IMG/VR virus record: IMGVR_UViG_3300035307_000014
Span: 1 to 62,089 of that record
Origin: a virus
Length of the DNA: 62,089 nt
Strand: one strand, 5' to 3'
Position numbers and translations under genes: made by a program. Positions 50,138-57,560 of this stretch are shown here, one piece after another. The notes beneath the pieces were generated by a model. It ran no database searches. It saw only the letters and a program-made list of their open reading frames with translations, and was not told the origin of the DNA. Position 1 is the stretch's first letter; each line of letters opens with the position of its first letter.

Positions 50138-50740
50138 TCAAACATCACACTCCAATGCCATCGCGAAGGCGTCGTCTCGCGTGACGCCAAGATACAAATG
50201 CGTGGCGGACGGGTTTGAATGACCAAGCAACTCCTTGATCGCTACAATGTTTTTCGTTTTAGCATACAGGATAGTCGGCTTCGTCCTGCGGATACTGTGT
50301 GTCGAAAACATGGTTCCATCGATCTTGATCATGTCGCACCACTCCTTCACTCGGCGTTGATATTGCCTCGTGCTGACGGCGAAGACTCTAGCGTCTGGGT
50401 CCATCAATTCAGCATGCTCTAACCACGCATCTAACGCCTCCCGAGTTTTGGGGAGCAGGACGCATTCGACAGTCCGCTTCGTCTTCTTCTGTTGGAGAAC
50501 AATCTTCGGTAGCGTCTTCCCACCCCGAGACACGTCATCAACTGTTAGGCTTGTCAGATCGACGGAGCGCAGCATCGTATCAAGCCCCATGCGGAGCAAT
50601 GCGAGATCGCGGATTGATGTCGTGCAGTCGTCCGCCTTGAGCAGATTTTCCAACATCTCGATATTCTGTTGTGTGAATGGACGCATTTGACCGACTTTGC
50701 GCCCAGGCTTCTTTGCTGACTTTTTACGTCGTATTTTCAT
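50138..50740 (-). CDS. Short tyrosine recombinase (integrase)
   Basis: The ATG at 50740 has GGAGGT seven bases upstream. The 200 residues contain the catalytic domain only. Arg I is in LALLRMGLDTMLRSVDLTSL, the Lys region in KIVLQQKKTKRTV, His-x-x-Arg in FSTHSIRRTKPTILY, the second His in LLGHSNPSATHLYLGV and Tyr in HLYLGV. The N-terminal core-binding domain is reduced to about 40 basic residues. It implies a temperate lifestyle or dimer resolution. Confidence 0.88.
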   Translation of the reverse strand: MKIRRKKSAKKPGRKVGQMRPFTQQNIEMLENLLKADDCTTSIRDLALLRMGLDTMLRSVDLTSLTVDDVSRGGKTLPKIVLQQKKTKRTVECVLLPKTREALDAWLEHAELMDPDARVFAVSTRQYQRRVKEWCDMIKIDGTMFSTHSIRRTKPTILYAKTKNIVAIKELLGHSNPSATHLYLGVTRDDAFAMALECDV

Positions 50741-50773
50741 TACCACCTCCATAAATGCGACATATGATAACAA

Positions 50774-51024
50774 GGATGGTGGGCTGTGGCAACCAAAAGT
50801 GTTGTCTTGTATGGCTAATCTCTTAGATACGAATATCGCTTACTATCTAGTAAGCGCCTGTCGCTTTTTATAGATTGGATAATTTCTAAAGTTCGCGAGG
50901 TGCGCCTCTGCATCTGAGGCATTGCGCCACACCCCGTGTCAAAGCCCCAAAACCCGTCCTTGTGGCACGCACTTTGCTTCTGTCGCGAGCGCGCCACAGG
51001 GGGAGGGTCTAGCGACACATCCCC
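50774..51024. promoter_or_regulatory. Intergenic region upstream of the integrase
   Basis: About 250 bp without a gene I can support. It includes the 20-bp palindrome at 50837-50856, an AT-rich tract (CTTTTTATAGATTGGATAAT) suited to a promoter, and GC-rich imperfect repeats around 50920-51010 (GTGGCAC/GCGCCACA). An attachment site or excision operator could lie here; no core can be defined without the host junction. Confidence 0.4.
50837..50856. repeat. 20-bp palindrome upstream of the integrase
   Basis: CGCTTACTA, TC, TAGTAAGCG: nine-base arms are perfectly complementary around a two-base centre. It is AT-rich in the middle, like an operator. No T-run directly follows, so it is not a good terminator. 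Confidence 0.6.
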
Positions 51025-51255
51025 TCAGCCACCAGCGCCAAGGAGCATCACTATTATTTCCGAGTACCTCGCTTTTAGGGCGCGCTCCATCTCACCTTCC
51101 TCGCGGTTCATGACTTCCATGCGGGCCTCGTTGATGGCGATCCAAAGGGCCAACGTCTGAGGCGGGGTGAGGGGAACGCCATTGATAGTGACGTCCGCAC
51201 GCAAGGCAAGGCGATCAACGCCGCTTGCGGGTCTATTTTCGATGGTGGCTTTCAT
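51025..51255 (-). CDS. Small early protein, paralogue of 51776-51982
   Basis: The 76 residues share VTINGVPLTPPQTLALWIAI with the protein at 51776 (ITINGVTLTLGQSMTLRIAV), followed by a helix (EEGEMERALKARYSEI) and an Ile/Leu-rich end. Function unknown. Two related genes 500 bp apart suggest local duplication. Confidence 0.6.
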   Translation of the reverse strand: MKATIENRPASGVDRLALRADVTINGVPLTPPQTLALWIAINEARMEVMNREEGEMERALKARYSEIIVMLLGAGG

Positions 51256-51546
51256 TCAACAGCTCTCCCAAACGCCGTTTCTCAGAAACCCGTGCCAATG
51301 CCCAATCCAGTGGACACTTGGCGTCAGCGTCGGCTTCTCCACGTTGCCGTCCCAAATCCATGACGGGCTTCCGTGAGGCTTGAAGTCCAGCGCTCTTATT
51401 CCACCGCAACCGCACGGGCAAATGTAAGTCACGCCCGCTGGCTCATTGTCGCCAGCAACGAAGTACTCAAATGATCCGGCTTCTTTAGCCTCGTCAATGT
51501 CGTCAACTCGCTTGGCTGTAACTGGATTGGTTCTTACATCAGTCAT
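51256..51546 (-). CDS. DUF6527-type protein
   Basis: The 96 residues match a small family with VTYICPCGCGGIRALDF, then PSWIWDGNVEKPTLTPSVHW and WHGFLRNGVWESC. The Cys cluster suggests a zinc site. It abuts the gene at 51025 without a gap. No activity is known. Confidence 0.7.
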   Translation of the reverse strand: MTDVRTNPVTAKRVDDIDEAKEAGSFEYFVAGDNEPAGVTYICPCGCGGIRALDFKPHGSPSWIWDGNVEKPTLTPSVHWIGHWHGFLRNGVWESC

Positions 51547-51779
51547 GATGGGAACCTACTTTGAACGTCAAGCATAACGGCCGCCAGCTTTAGCCCGTCT
51601 GGCGTCAACTCATTCATTGGCAAACCCTTGTATGGGCCATCTTCAAACAACCGGCAGCGCTGGGCTATGCCAAGTTTTACGAGCTGGGTTCTGGCTGGCT
51701 TCGAGATAAGAGCGCCATCCCAAACGGGGCCTTGCTTCAGTTGTTGAATGGCGTCAACGTCACATTGTGATAGCATCAT
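51543..51779 (-). CDS. Small winged-helix-like protein
   Basis: The 78 residues (QCDVDAIQQLKQGPVWDGAL; KPARTQLVKLGIAQRC; LPMNELTPDGLKLAAVML) follow a helix-turn-helix-wing pattern, like the wing-ending L-T-P-x-G of small DNA-binding proteins. Coupled to neighbours by 4-bp overlaps. Role unknown. Confidence 0.55.
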   Translation of the reverse strand: MMLSQCDVDAIQQLKQGPVWDGALISKPARTQLVKLGIAQRCRLFEDGPYKGLPMNELTPDGLKLAAVMLDVQSRFPS

Positions 51780-51982
51780 TTTTTTGGGTCCCTATCCGAG
51801 ATAAGCCTGATGATTTCCGAGCAATTATTTTCGTTTATCTTCGCAACTGCAATGCCTTCCTCATCCTCCCCAAGTCCATTCTCTCGCATATCGACCCAAA
51901 AAGCGGTAACTGCGATACGCAAAGTCATCGACTGACCAAGGGTGAGCGTAACGCCGTTTATGGTGATATTGGCCTCTTGCAT
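51776..51982 (-). CDS. Small early protein, paralogue of 51025-51255
   Basis: The 68 residues start ANITINGVTLTLGQSMTLRI and end in an acidic helix. The Shine-Dalgarno (AGGAG) lies in the tail of the dcd remnant just upstream. Related to the protein at 51025 over the first 30 residues. Confidence 0.6.
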   Translation of the reverse strand: MQEANITINGVTLTLGQSMTLRIAVTAFWVDMRENGLGEDEEGIAVAKINENNCSEIIRLISDRDPKK

Positions 51983-51989
51983 TTTGCTC

Positions 51990-52079
51990 CTATCTGAAAT
52001 GCTTCGACAGCTTCAACCCCTGCGCCTGATAGTGAGACCCGATGCCCGAGCCGTAAATCTGGCTCGGGACTTCGGTCAG
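51990..52079 (-). pseudogene. Remnant of a second dCTP deaminase gene (last 29 codons)
   Basis: On the minus strand the frame reads VPSQIYGSGIGSHYQAQGLK and LSKHFR then stop. The intact dcd at 48643 ends VPEQLYGAEIGSHYQDQGLK and LSKHFR. About three quarters of residues agree, and DNA identity is partial, so it is not a recent copy. The remnant begins at the end of the dCMP deaminase gene (3-4 bp overlap). It has no start of its own. Confidence 0.75.
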
Positions 52080-52600
52080 AACGGCGGCGGTTGCTGCCAC
52101 CTTCGAACTTCCAAACTCGGCAACATCCGCCACGCATCCTCAGCCACCGCCACAATCTCAACGCCCACCTCGGCGTACATCCGGGCCGCATGCGCGCAGT
52201 TCTCTCGCCAGCGGTCGCCAAAGTCGCTCTGCTCTGTGTGCGGGTACACGACGCGCCAAATTCCGCTTTGGATGATCAGCCCAGCGCATGTCGCACATGT
52301 CGGCACGAACGGCGCCGGAACCCAGATGTGCATGGTGCATCCGTCCAGACGCTCACGGGCGAAGGATAGGGCGTTCTGCTCGGCGTGGATCACTCGCGGA
52401 TACTTCACTTGGCGGTCGGCGAACAGTTCGGGACTGTCGTCGCATCCGCGCGGGAAACCGTTAACACCCAGCGACGCAATCGTGTTGTCCGGGCGCGAGA
52501 TCACGGCGCCGCATTTGGTGGACGGGTCCTTGCTCAGTCTGGCCGCCACATAGCGGGCGATGCCGAGGTATTCGAGATCCCAGTTGGTGGTCTTGCTCAT
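52076..52600 (-). CDS. dCMP deaminase-type zinc deaminase
   Basis: The ATG at 52600 overlaps the previous stop as TGATG. The 174 residues contain the cytidine-deaminase zinc site: VIHAEQNALSFA (His, catalytic Glu) and VPTCATCAGLIIQS (CxxC). CGAVISRPDNTIASLGVNGF precedes it. The expected reaction is dCMP to dUMP. The C-terminal tail is variable and runs into the dcd remnant. Confidence 0.87.
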   Translation of the reverse strand: MSKTTNWDLEYLGIARYVAARLSKDPSTKCGAVISRPDNTIASLGVNGFPRGCDDSPELFADRQVKYPRVIHAEQNALSFARERLDGCTMHIWVPAPFVPTCATCAGLIIQSGIWRVVYPHTEQSDFGDRWRENCAHAARMYAEVGVEIVAVAEDAWRMLPSLEVRRWQQPPPF

Positions 52601-52776
52601 CACGCCTCCCTCCGCGCTATCCGCTCTCGCGCCAAGTCAGCAACCGACTTCCGCGTCTTCCTCGCGATCACGCGCTCAATATCCCGCATGGTTTCGGCGG
52701 GGATTGACCGGGGAGGTAGCCTGTCGGCTCGATACGTGTGGGTGACGGCGGCGGGCTTTCGGGGTGCGCTGTTCAT
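52600..52776 (-). CDS. Small basic early protein (58 residues)
   Basis: The frame (TYRADRLPPRSIPAETMRDI; RVIARKTRKSVADLARERIA) is coupled on both sides: its ATG overlaps the upstream stop as ATGA and its stop overlaps the deaminase ATG as TGATG. The basic helical C-terminus could bind nucleic acid. No family recognised. Confidence 0.62.
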   Translation of the reverse strand: MNSAPRKPAAVTHTYRADRLPPRSIPAETMRDIERVIARKTRKSVADLARERIARREA

Positions 52777-53084
52777 TGGTCGGCCCCGTGCAACTTAGTG
52801 GCGTCCCACACATCCCACTCCCGCCCAATGGTGGCGCCACGGTCAGCAATCACCATCCGCGCAGCATCCCCTCTCTTCGGCTCTGCAAACCAGCCAACAT
52901 GAACCACGCACTCACGATGTCCGCATAAGTCGTATGGAAACGGCAGGAACTTCACTTCGGCTTCCGGGCCGGTTTCGTCGGCCGGGCGCAGCCACACATC
53001 ATTGCGTATGCGCCTCCATCCCCAGTCGATGGATGCGGTGTTGTCCGCTTGGCGGAGATTGTCGGCAACGAGAAATTCGCCCAT
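52773..53084 (-). CDS. Unknown early protein (103 residues)
   Basis: The ATG at 53084 overlaps the upstream stop as TGATG. The sequence (EFLVADNLRQADNTASIDWG; EVKFLPFPYDLCGHRECVVH; ARMVIADRGATIGREWDVWD) is compact and mostly beta. Unknown function. Confidence 0.6.
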   Translation of the reverse strand: MGEFLVADNLRQADNTASIDWGWRRIRNDVWLRPADETGPEAEVKFLPFPYDLCGHRECVVHVGWFAEPKRGDAARMVIADRGATIGREWDVWDATKLHGADQ

Positions 53085-53788
53085 CACGCCACCCCTTCCG
53101 TCTTGACCACCGCATCATGCCGAACCGGAAGGAAAATCCCGGCTTCGGCATGTTTCTGCATTATCTCCCGAACCCAGTCCTTGACGTCCACCTGCGGCGT
53201 CCCCGAGTCCGGAAAGCGATCAGTGACAATCGCAGTCCCAGCTTCGCGCTGGGCAATGCCTTTGGCCAGTTCGTTCCACACAGCGGTTGCAGCGGCGTCC
53301 GTGGTGGCCTTCGGCCCAACGTGTCCGCACGCGCAGCGGATGAAACGCGCGTCGCCGCTGATCTCCCGGCTCACGTTGTCCTTGGCCTTGCAGACTGGGC
53401 ATGGGGCGCATGTTTCTTCAAAGTCCAACATATTAATCTCCTCAAGCGTTCCGACATTCGCCAGTCTCAACAGCACATCCCCGTGGCACGGGTCGCCTTC
53501 CGCGCAGAAACACATCAGGGTTTTCCCGCGCAATTCACTTAGCCTGTTCAGGATAAAATTCCGACGCTCTCTCTCGACCCACCACAGATTTCTTTCGCTG
53601 ATCCAATCGTCGAACATATGGACGGCTTTGGCCTGAGCTTCTATTGGCGAGAGTTCAGGATTTAGTTCCTGGACGCCTTTGACGGTGAACGGGTTCCCGA
53701 ATTTGCCGGGGCGGCAGACGCTGACGGCTCCTTCTGGGGCTTTCCAGCCTCTTGTGCGCTTGCGCTGGATGCGTCGAGGCTCAACCAC
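53084..53788 (-). CDS. DUF4326 domain fused to a Lar-type zinc ribbon
   Basis: The GTG at 53788 is chosen: AGGA stands 6 nt upstream and the family N-terminus begins there (VEPRRIQRKRTRGWKAPEGA). DUF4326 features are GRPGKFGNPF-like CRPGKFGNPFTV, LRGKTLMCFCAEGDPCHGDV and LLRLAN. The second part has CPVCKAKDNVSREISGDARF and CACGHVGPKATTDAAATAVW, as in restriction-alleviation (Lar) proteins. A C-terminal helix follows. Size 234 residues. The fusion is unusual; the role is unknown. Confidence 0.72.
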   Translation of the reverse strand: MVEPRRIQRKRTRGWKAPEGAVSVCRPGKFGNPFTVKGVQELNPELSPIEAQAKAVHMFDDWISERNLWWVERERRNFILNRLSELRGKTLMCFCAEGDPCHGDVLLRLANVGTLEEINMLDFEETCAPCPVCKAKDNVSREISGDARFIRCACGHVGPKATTDAAATAVWNELAKGIAQREAGTAIVTDRFPDSGTPQVDVKDWVREIMQKHAEAGIFLPVRHDAVVKTEGVA

Positions 53789-54056
53789 GGCCGATCCTAT
53801 CAGCCAGGGCAACCAAGTCGTGCCCCCGCTGTCTGAGTGCATCCAGGACCATGCGCAGTCGATTGTCGCGGTTGGCAATGTATTTCTTTAGGCTGTCAAT
53901 CTGATTTTGGACTATTTCGTCAATGCCGATTCCGGACTCGATATATTCTAAGCGCCGCAGCTTATCCGCGATTTCATCGCGTTCTTGCCTGCACTTGTCG
54001 CACTTCTGGCATGCCGTCCCAAGAAGCAGTGATCCTTTGCATATCGCTTCATTCAT
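53781..54056 (-). CDS. Small coiled-coil protein with CxxC pair
   Basis: The 91 residues have CQKCDKCRQERDEIADKLRR, then a helical coiled-coil (QIDSLKKYIANRDNRLRMVL). AGGAG precedes the ATG. The 83 bp upstream have no gene and may hold a promoter for the downstream half of the operon. Confidence 0.6.
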   Translation of the reverse strand: MNEAICKGSLLLGTACQKCDKCRQERDEIADKLRRLEYIESGIGIDEIVQNQIDSLKKYIANRDNRLRMVLDALRQRGHDLVALADRIGRG

Positions 54057-54139
54057 AATAATATCTCCTGCAATTCCTCAAATCATGCTACAGTATTGGC
54101 GCGTCGCCATCAACATAATTTCACCAATCCCGAATAGAA

Positions 54140-54421
54140 TCATTCAAGCACCCGAACAACGCCCTCGAATTTTTCCCACACATACCCCTCCATCTTCAGC
54201 CTCTCATGCGCCGCACTGACTTCCGTCTTCTTCATCCACGCCAGCGACATGGAGCAATCGACGCAACGCCACGGCCCAATGTCTTTGAGCCATGTCGCGT
54301 ATGCCGAAAACTTCGGATCGTCGGCGCGGGTGATCAGCAGCAGGACCGCCAGCGGTTTTGTGTATGGCTTTGGCGCTTCCGCCACACGCAACGCGTTTTG
54401 TGTGTGGTGGGCCATACGCAT
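54140..54421 (-). CDS. Small protein, paralogue of 47781-47996
   Basis: From the ATG at 54421 the 93 residues include PLAVLLLITRADDPKFSAYA, GPWRCVDCSMSLAWMKKTEV and YVWEKFEGVVRVLE, matching the protein at 47781 over about 65 residues. It carries an extra N-terminal 25 residues. Function unknown. Confidence 0.65.
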   Translation of the reverse strand: MRMAHHTQNALRVAEAPKPYTKPLAVLLLITRADDPKFSAYATWLKDIGPWRCVDCSMSLAWMKKTEVSAAHERLKMEGYVWEKFEGVVRVLE

Positions 54422-54425
54422 CAGC

Positions 54426-55091
54426 TCAACGCTCTGCCCACGAGGGTTCGCCAGGCGAGTGCAGCGCACGCGGGGACTTGTGCTTCGCCGTCGCGGCCAT
54501 CTTCAGCAGAATATCCCGGAATTCAACCGGCGTGGCGTTCCGGATCTCGGTCTTGCGCTTGCCACCAACCATCGCCATCATTCCAATCCGCCTGGCCTTC
54601 TCGTAGCCGTATCGTTCGAGGGCGACCGGATGCAGCCGCTGCGGCAGGCGATCCCAGCACAGTTCGGGAAGCTCCGTGTGGCAGGCGTACAGCCATGTCG
54701 GCTTGCGCGACAGGTGCCCGTAATGGCCTTGCTCGACATAGCAAGTCCATCCGCCTTGGCTGTCGGCGCGCGCCCACCCGGCTCCCCGTTTGGGTTTGCT
54801 CAGCCCGAAATGCGCCCAAGCATGGCTGTCTGCTGGGTGCTCCAGCACGCCACCCCACTTGCGGACAGATGCCAGGGCCGAAGCGAAACAGCCATCATCA
54901 GCGCCAAGTTCGAACTGGTGAGGCTTGCGCGTAGACCCGTGCCAAAACTTTCCCCAGCGTTGGCACGGTGGATGCAAAACGCAAGGGTGCGGCCCCGCGT
55001 ACTGGCGCGCATCCCTGGTGATATCCCAAGGATCGACGCCATCAACGCCGAAATAGCAGCCGTTTGTTTCGACGAAGAGAGCGGAGATCAT
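54426..55091 (-). CDS. Conserved phage protein with PPCQ motif (methyltransferase-like?)
   Basis: The ATG at 55091 overlaps the upstream stop. The 221 residues show FVETNGCYFGVDGVDPWDIT, then VLHPPCQRWGKFWHGS, GGVLEHPADSHAWAHFG, WTCYVEQGHYGHLSRKPTWL and LPELCWD. PPCQ and EHPxDS recall motifs IV and VI of cytosine-C5 methyltransferases, but the cofactor glycine motif is not evident. It recurs in phages and prophages without a named function. Methyl transfer is only a hypothesis. Confidence 0.6.
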   Translation of the reverse strand: MISALFVETNGCYFGVDGVDPWDITRDARQYAGPHPCVLHPPCQRWGKFWHGSTRKPHQFELGADDGCFASALASVRKWGGVLEHPADSHAWAHFGLSKPKRGAGWARADSQGGWTCYVEQGHYGHLSRKPTWLYACHTELPELCWDRLPQRLHPVALERYGYEKARRIGMMAMVGGKRKTEIRNATPVEFRDILLKMAATAKHKSPRALHSPGEPSWAER

Positions 55092-55672
55092 TGGGCGGCC
55101 TCCGTATGCAGAAACTTCTGAGCCAGATCCTCCGCTTCCGCCATATCGGCTTGCGCCTGGCCAACGGCGTGATTTGTTATCCCCGTGCGATAGGTGGTCA
55201 CAGCGTTGGCGAGCTGGCTCAGCAGGTTTTCGAGGGTGGCTATGCGCTTTCCCGCTTCCTCCAGTCTGGCGTCGCGCTCGTGAATGAGGCGGTCTGCTAG
55301 GTGGCGGCTTTTCTTCTCTGCCGTGAGGGAGACTTCCAGCGCGGAGATGCGGGCGCGAAGTTCCTCCACCACGAACGCCGCCGCGCGACTTCCGGCCGCC
55401 ATCTGTGTAGCCCTGCATGCTGCGTCTCCCGCCTCGGCATGCAGACTCAGGATCTGGGCGCGCAGCTCGTCCTCTATGGGGCGGGCGTTCCATAGTTCTT
55501 TGGGGTCGATGTGATAGTCGGCAGGAAACTTAAAACTGATCCTGCATTCTGCGCACCCGTATTCACGCCAATCGACGATATTGTATCCCGCGCGAGATTT
55601 GTCCTTGTATGCCTTATGACGGGCGGCTCCTCCGCAGAACGGGCAGGGCTTGAGTTCGATGGCGTCGGTCAT
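55088..55672 (-). CDS. Lar-type zinc ribbon protein with coiled-coil
   Basis: The 194 residues begin LKPCPFCGGAARHKAYKDKS, then YGCAECRISFKFP and ELWNAR, the restriction-alleviation (Lar) zinc-ribbon layout. From about residue 70 a long coiled-coil (EELRARISALEVSLTAEKKS; GKRIATLENLLSQLANAV) follows, much longer than Lar itself. Start overlaps the next upstream stop. Confidence 0.68.
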   Translation of the reverse strand: MTDAIELKPCPFCGGAARHKAYKDKSRAGYNIVDWREYGCAECRISFKFPADYHIDPKELWNARPIEDELRAQILSLHAEAGDAACRATQMAAGSRAAAFVVEELRARISALEVSLTAEKKSRHLADRLIHERDARLEEAGKRIATLENLLSQLANAVTTYRTGITNHAVGQAQADMAEAEDLAQKFLHTEAAQ

Positions 55673-56037
55673 TGTGCGGCCTCCGCATACGCCTGCAAGC
55701 CCTGATAACTCACATCAACGCCCGCAGGCCAATACGGAGGAGCCTTCTTCAGCCCCGCAAGGTCTTCGCGAGCCTCATCTATCATATCGCCGATGGCTGG
55801 CAGTTCGTCCTGGTGACGGCGTGCCTCCTTCAGCAGGAAGTCAGCCTGCGCCTCAGATATCGCGCGGCACACCTCATGATAGTAGTACGTCTGAAAATCT
55901 CCGCTCCATGAGCCTTTGAGGATTACGTATCTCTGCCCGGCGTTTATTGGTCCGCAGCATTCGCAGCACTTACGGGTCTTACCGCGCGAACTGCGAATGT
56001 GGGTTGTCTCGGTCATGAATTCTGGGGCGTCAGCCAT
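55669..56037 (-). CDS. Zinc-finger phage protein
   Basis: The 122 residues contain RSSRGKTRKCCECCGPINAG, QRYVILKGSWSGDFQTYYYH and EVCRAISEAQADFLLKEARR, a layout shared by small phage zinc proteins (four Cys/His). A helical C-terminal half with AREDLAGLKKAPP follows. Function unknown. Confidence 0.62.
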   Translation of the reverse strand: MADAPEFMTETTHIRSSRGKTRKCCECCGPINAGQRYVILKGSWSGDFQTYYYHEVCRAISEAQADFLLKEARRHQDELPAIGDMIDEAREDLAGLKKAPPYWPAGVDVSYQGLQAYAEAAQ

Positions 56038-56530
56038 TGGCGGCCTCCTTTATCTTCGCCAGCACGTCCCGTCCGGCGTCTGTGAGCTTCACAGTGTCGG
56101 CGTCCAGCTTCTTGAGTAGTCCGCGCGCCACGAGGCGGTTGATGGTCACCGACGCGAACGAGCTGCCATAGCCGTTGAAATCGGACCATGATCCGCTAAC
56201 GATGCAGAGCAGGCGGTCGTACTTGTCGGCGGACTCCAGGGCGTCAATCTCGGCAGTCGAGAGCGGCTTGGCATGGGCGGCGGCTTCTTTCGCGGCTTCC
56301 GCATCCTTGATATCAGCCAGCAAGAGCCGCCCTTCGGCCGTGATATACGCGACCGTGTTCGAACGAGGCTTTTTCATTAGGTCCAAGTCGCACAGCTTCT
56401 TGAGCGTTCCTGGAGACACTTTGACGCCGTTGTCTGCGATCCATCCATTGATGGCTGAGTTGATGAGGTCGCCAGCTTCAGCGGCTTTCAGTGCCTTGAT
56501 CTGGGTGGGGGTGAGTTTGGGGGTGGTCAT
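56030..56530 (-). CDS. Tandem winged-helix protein
   Basis: The ATG at 56530 overlaps the upstream stop. The 166 residues consist of two related units: LTPTQIKALKAAEAG...AYITAEGRLLLADI and LSTAEIDALESADKYD...VKLTDAGRDVLAKI. Each ends in the wing pattern x-L-T-x-x-G-R-x-x-L. It is probably a DNA-binding regulator or nucleoid-type protein. No known family name. Confidence 0.6.
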   Translation of the reverse strand: MTTPKLTPTQIKALKAAEAGDLINSAINGWIADNGVKVSPGTLKKLCDLDLMKKPRSNTVAYITAEGRLLLADIKDAEAAKEAAAHAKPLSTAEIDALESADKYDRLLCIVSGSWSDFNGYGSSFASVTINRLVARGLLKKLDADTVKLTDAGRDVLAKIKEAANG

Positions 56531-57117
56531 GCCGCCGCCCTCGCCATAGAAGCCCGCATTTGCCGCGCCCATTCCTGGAGCGCCTGAAAATGCCAGTTGG
56601 CGTCAATGCCGTATTTGCGGCAAAGCTCCTCGCTGTCGTTGACAAGCTCGTAGGCTTCATCCTCGGACAAGTCGTCGGCCCTGGCATTGGTCAGCAGAGA
56701 CCTGCACGCTTCCTTGCGGGCGTCAGGACAGTCGATGCGGTCACCAACGAGGTCAACGATGCGCTCCATTATGCTTGGATCGCCTTGGCGGAATTGGTCG
56801 TATGCGTTGCGAACGATGCTCTTTGCGGTTGCGTAGGCGTTATATTTCAACTCATGCGTTGACTTGCTTGTCAGATATTCGAAGTCGCCGTGGCTGATGA
56901 TCGCGAGCGTCTCCTCCAGCGTCGCGAACCCGTGGCAGCCATACGCTGAGCCGCCAAGGTCGCCACTCACAAACACCGATCCTGGTGTCCATGTGACGAC
57001 GAAGTGATTATGGATGTCTTTGCCGCGAACCATCCAAGACTTGCTTGGATAGTCGCTGATGGCGTGGCTTGCGAATTCTTCGGCGGCGATTGCGGCGATA
57101 ATTTTGTCTGCGGGCAT
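56527..57117 (-). CDS. Unknown early protein (196 residues)
   Basis: The start at 57117 follows AGAGG by 7 nt; an upstream ATG at 57141 would overlap the neighbour. The sequence (AISDYPSKSWMVRGKDIHNH; FVVTWTPGSVFVSGDLGGSA; LEETLAIISHGDFEYLTSKS) has a beta-rich front and helical back. A similar layout occurs in other phage early regions. No function assigned. Confidence 0.6.
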   Translation of the reverse strand: MPADKIIAAIAAEEFASHAISDYPSKSWMVRGKDIHNHFVVTWTPGSVFVSGDLGGSAYGCHGFATLEETLAIISHGDFEYLTSKSTHELKYNAYATAKSIVRNAYDQFRQGDPSIMERIVDLVGDRIDCPDARKEACRSLLTNARADDLSEDEAYELVNDSEELCRKYGIDANWHFQALQEWARQMRASMARAAA

Positions 57118-57118
57118 C

Positions 57119-57559
57119 TCAAATCCTCTCGAATTCGCCAAGGCAGATCACGCCCTTGGCGTCGTAAATTGTCGGCATGGTGACGCGGATCATCTCGCCA
57201 TTTGCTGGGATTTCGGATGGAGCGAGATCGCCGATGAAGAATTCGCCGTCCTTGTACGGGACGGTGTCGCCAACCATCGGATAGAAGTCGTGGCGCTTTG
57301 CCATCGCGCCGATGGTGTCGAGCAGCGCGTTCTTGGCGACGGCGGCCAGTTCGTTGCCTTCGACGGCGAAGATGGGCAGGGACGCCTGATAGATGCGGGC
57401 CAGCTCCATGTCTCCGATGTATTTCAGTCTGTGCGGAGTGAAATAGTTGCGGATCTGCTGGAGCAAGAAGCGCCACTCGGGTGAATGCTGCTTCACGACG
57501 TCCACCCCCTGCGGGATGGCTCGGGCGACCTCGCGGATGGCGTTGATGGATTGCTGCAT
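57119..57559 (-). CDS. Unknown early protein (146 residues)
   Basis: The ATG at 57559 with GAGG 6 nt upstream is preferred over one ten codons earlier. The protein (FLLQQIRNYFTPHRLKYIGD; AKRHDFYPMVGDTVPYKDGE; MPTIYDAKGVICLGEFERI) is alpha/beta with no recognisable motif. Confidence 0.58.
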   Translation of the reverse strand: MQQSINAIREVARAIPQGVDVVKQHSPEWRFLLQQIRNYFTPHRLKYIGDMELARIYQASLPIFAVEGNELAAVAKNALLDTIGAMAKRHDFYPMVGDTVPYKDGEFFIGDLAPSEIPANGEMIRVTMPTIYDAKGVICLGEFERI

Positions 57560-57560
57560 C

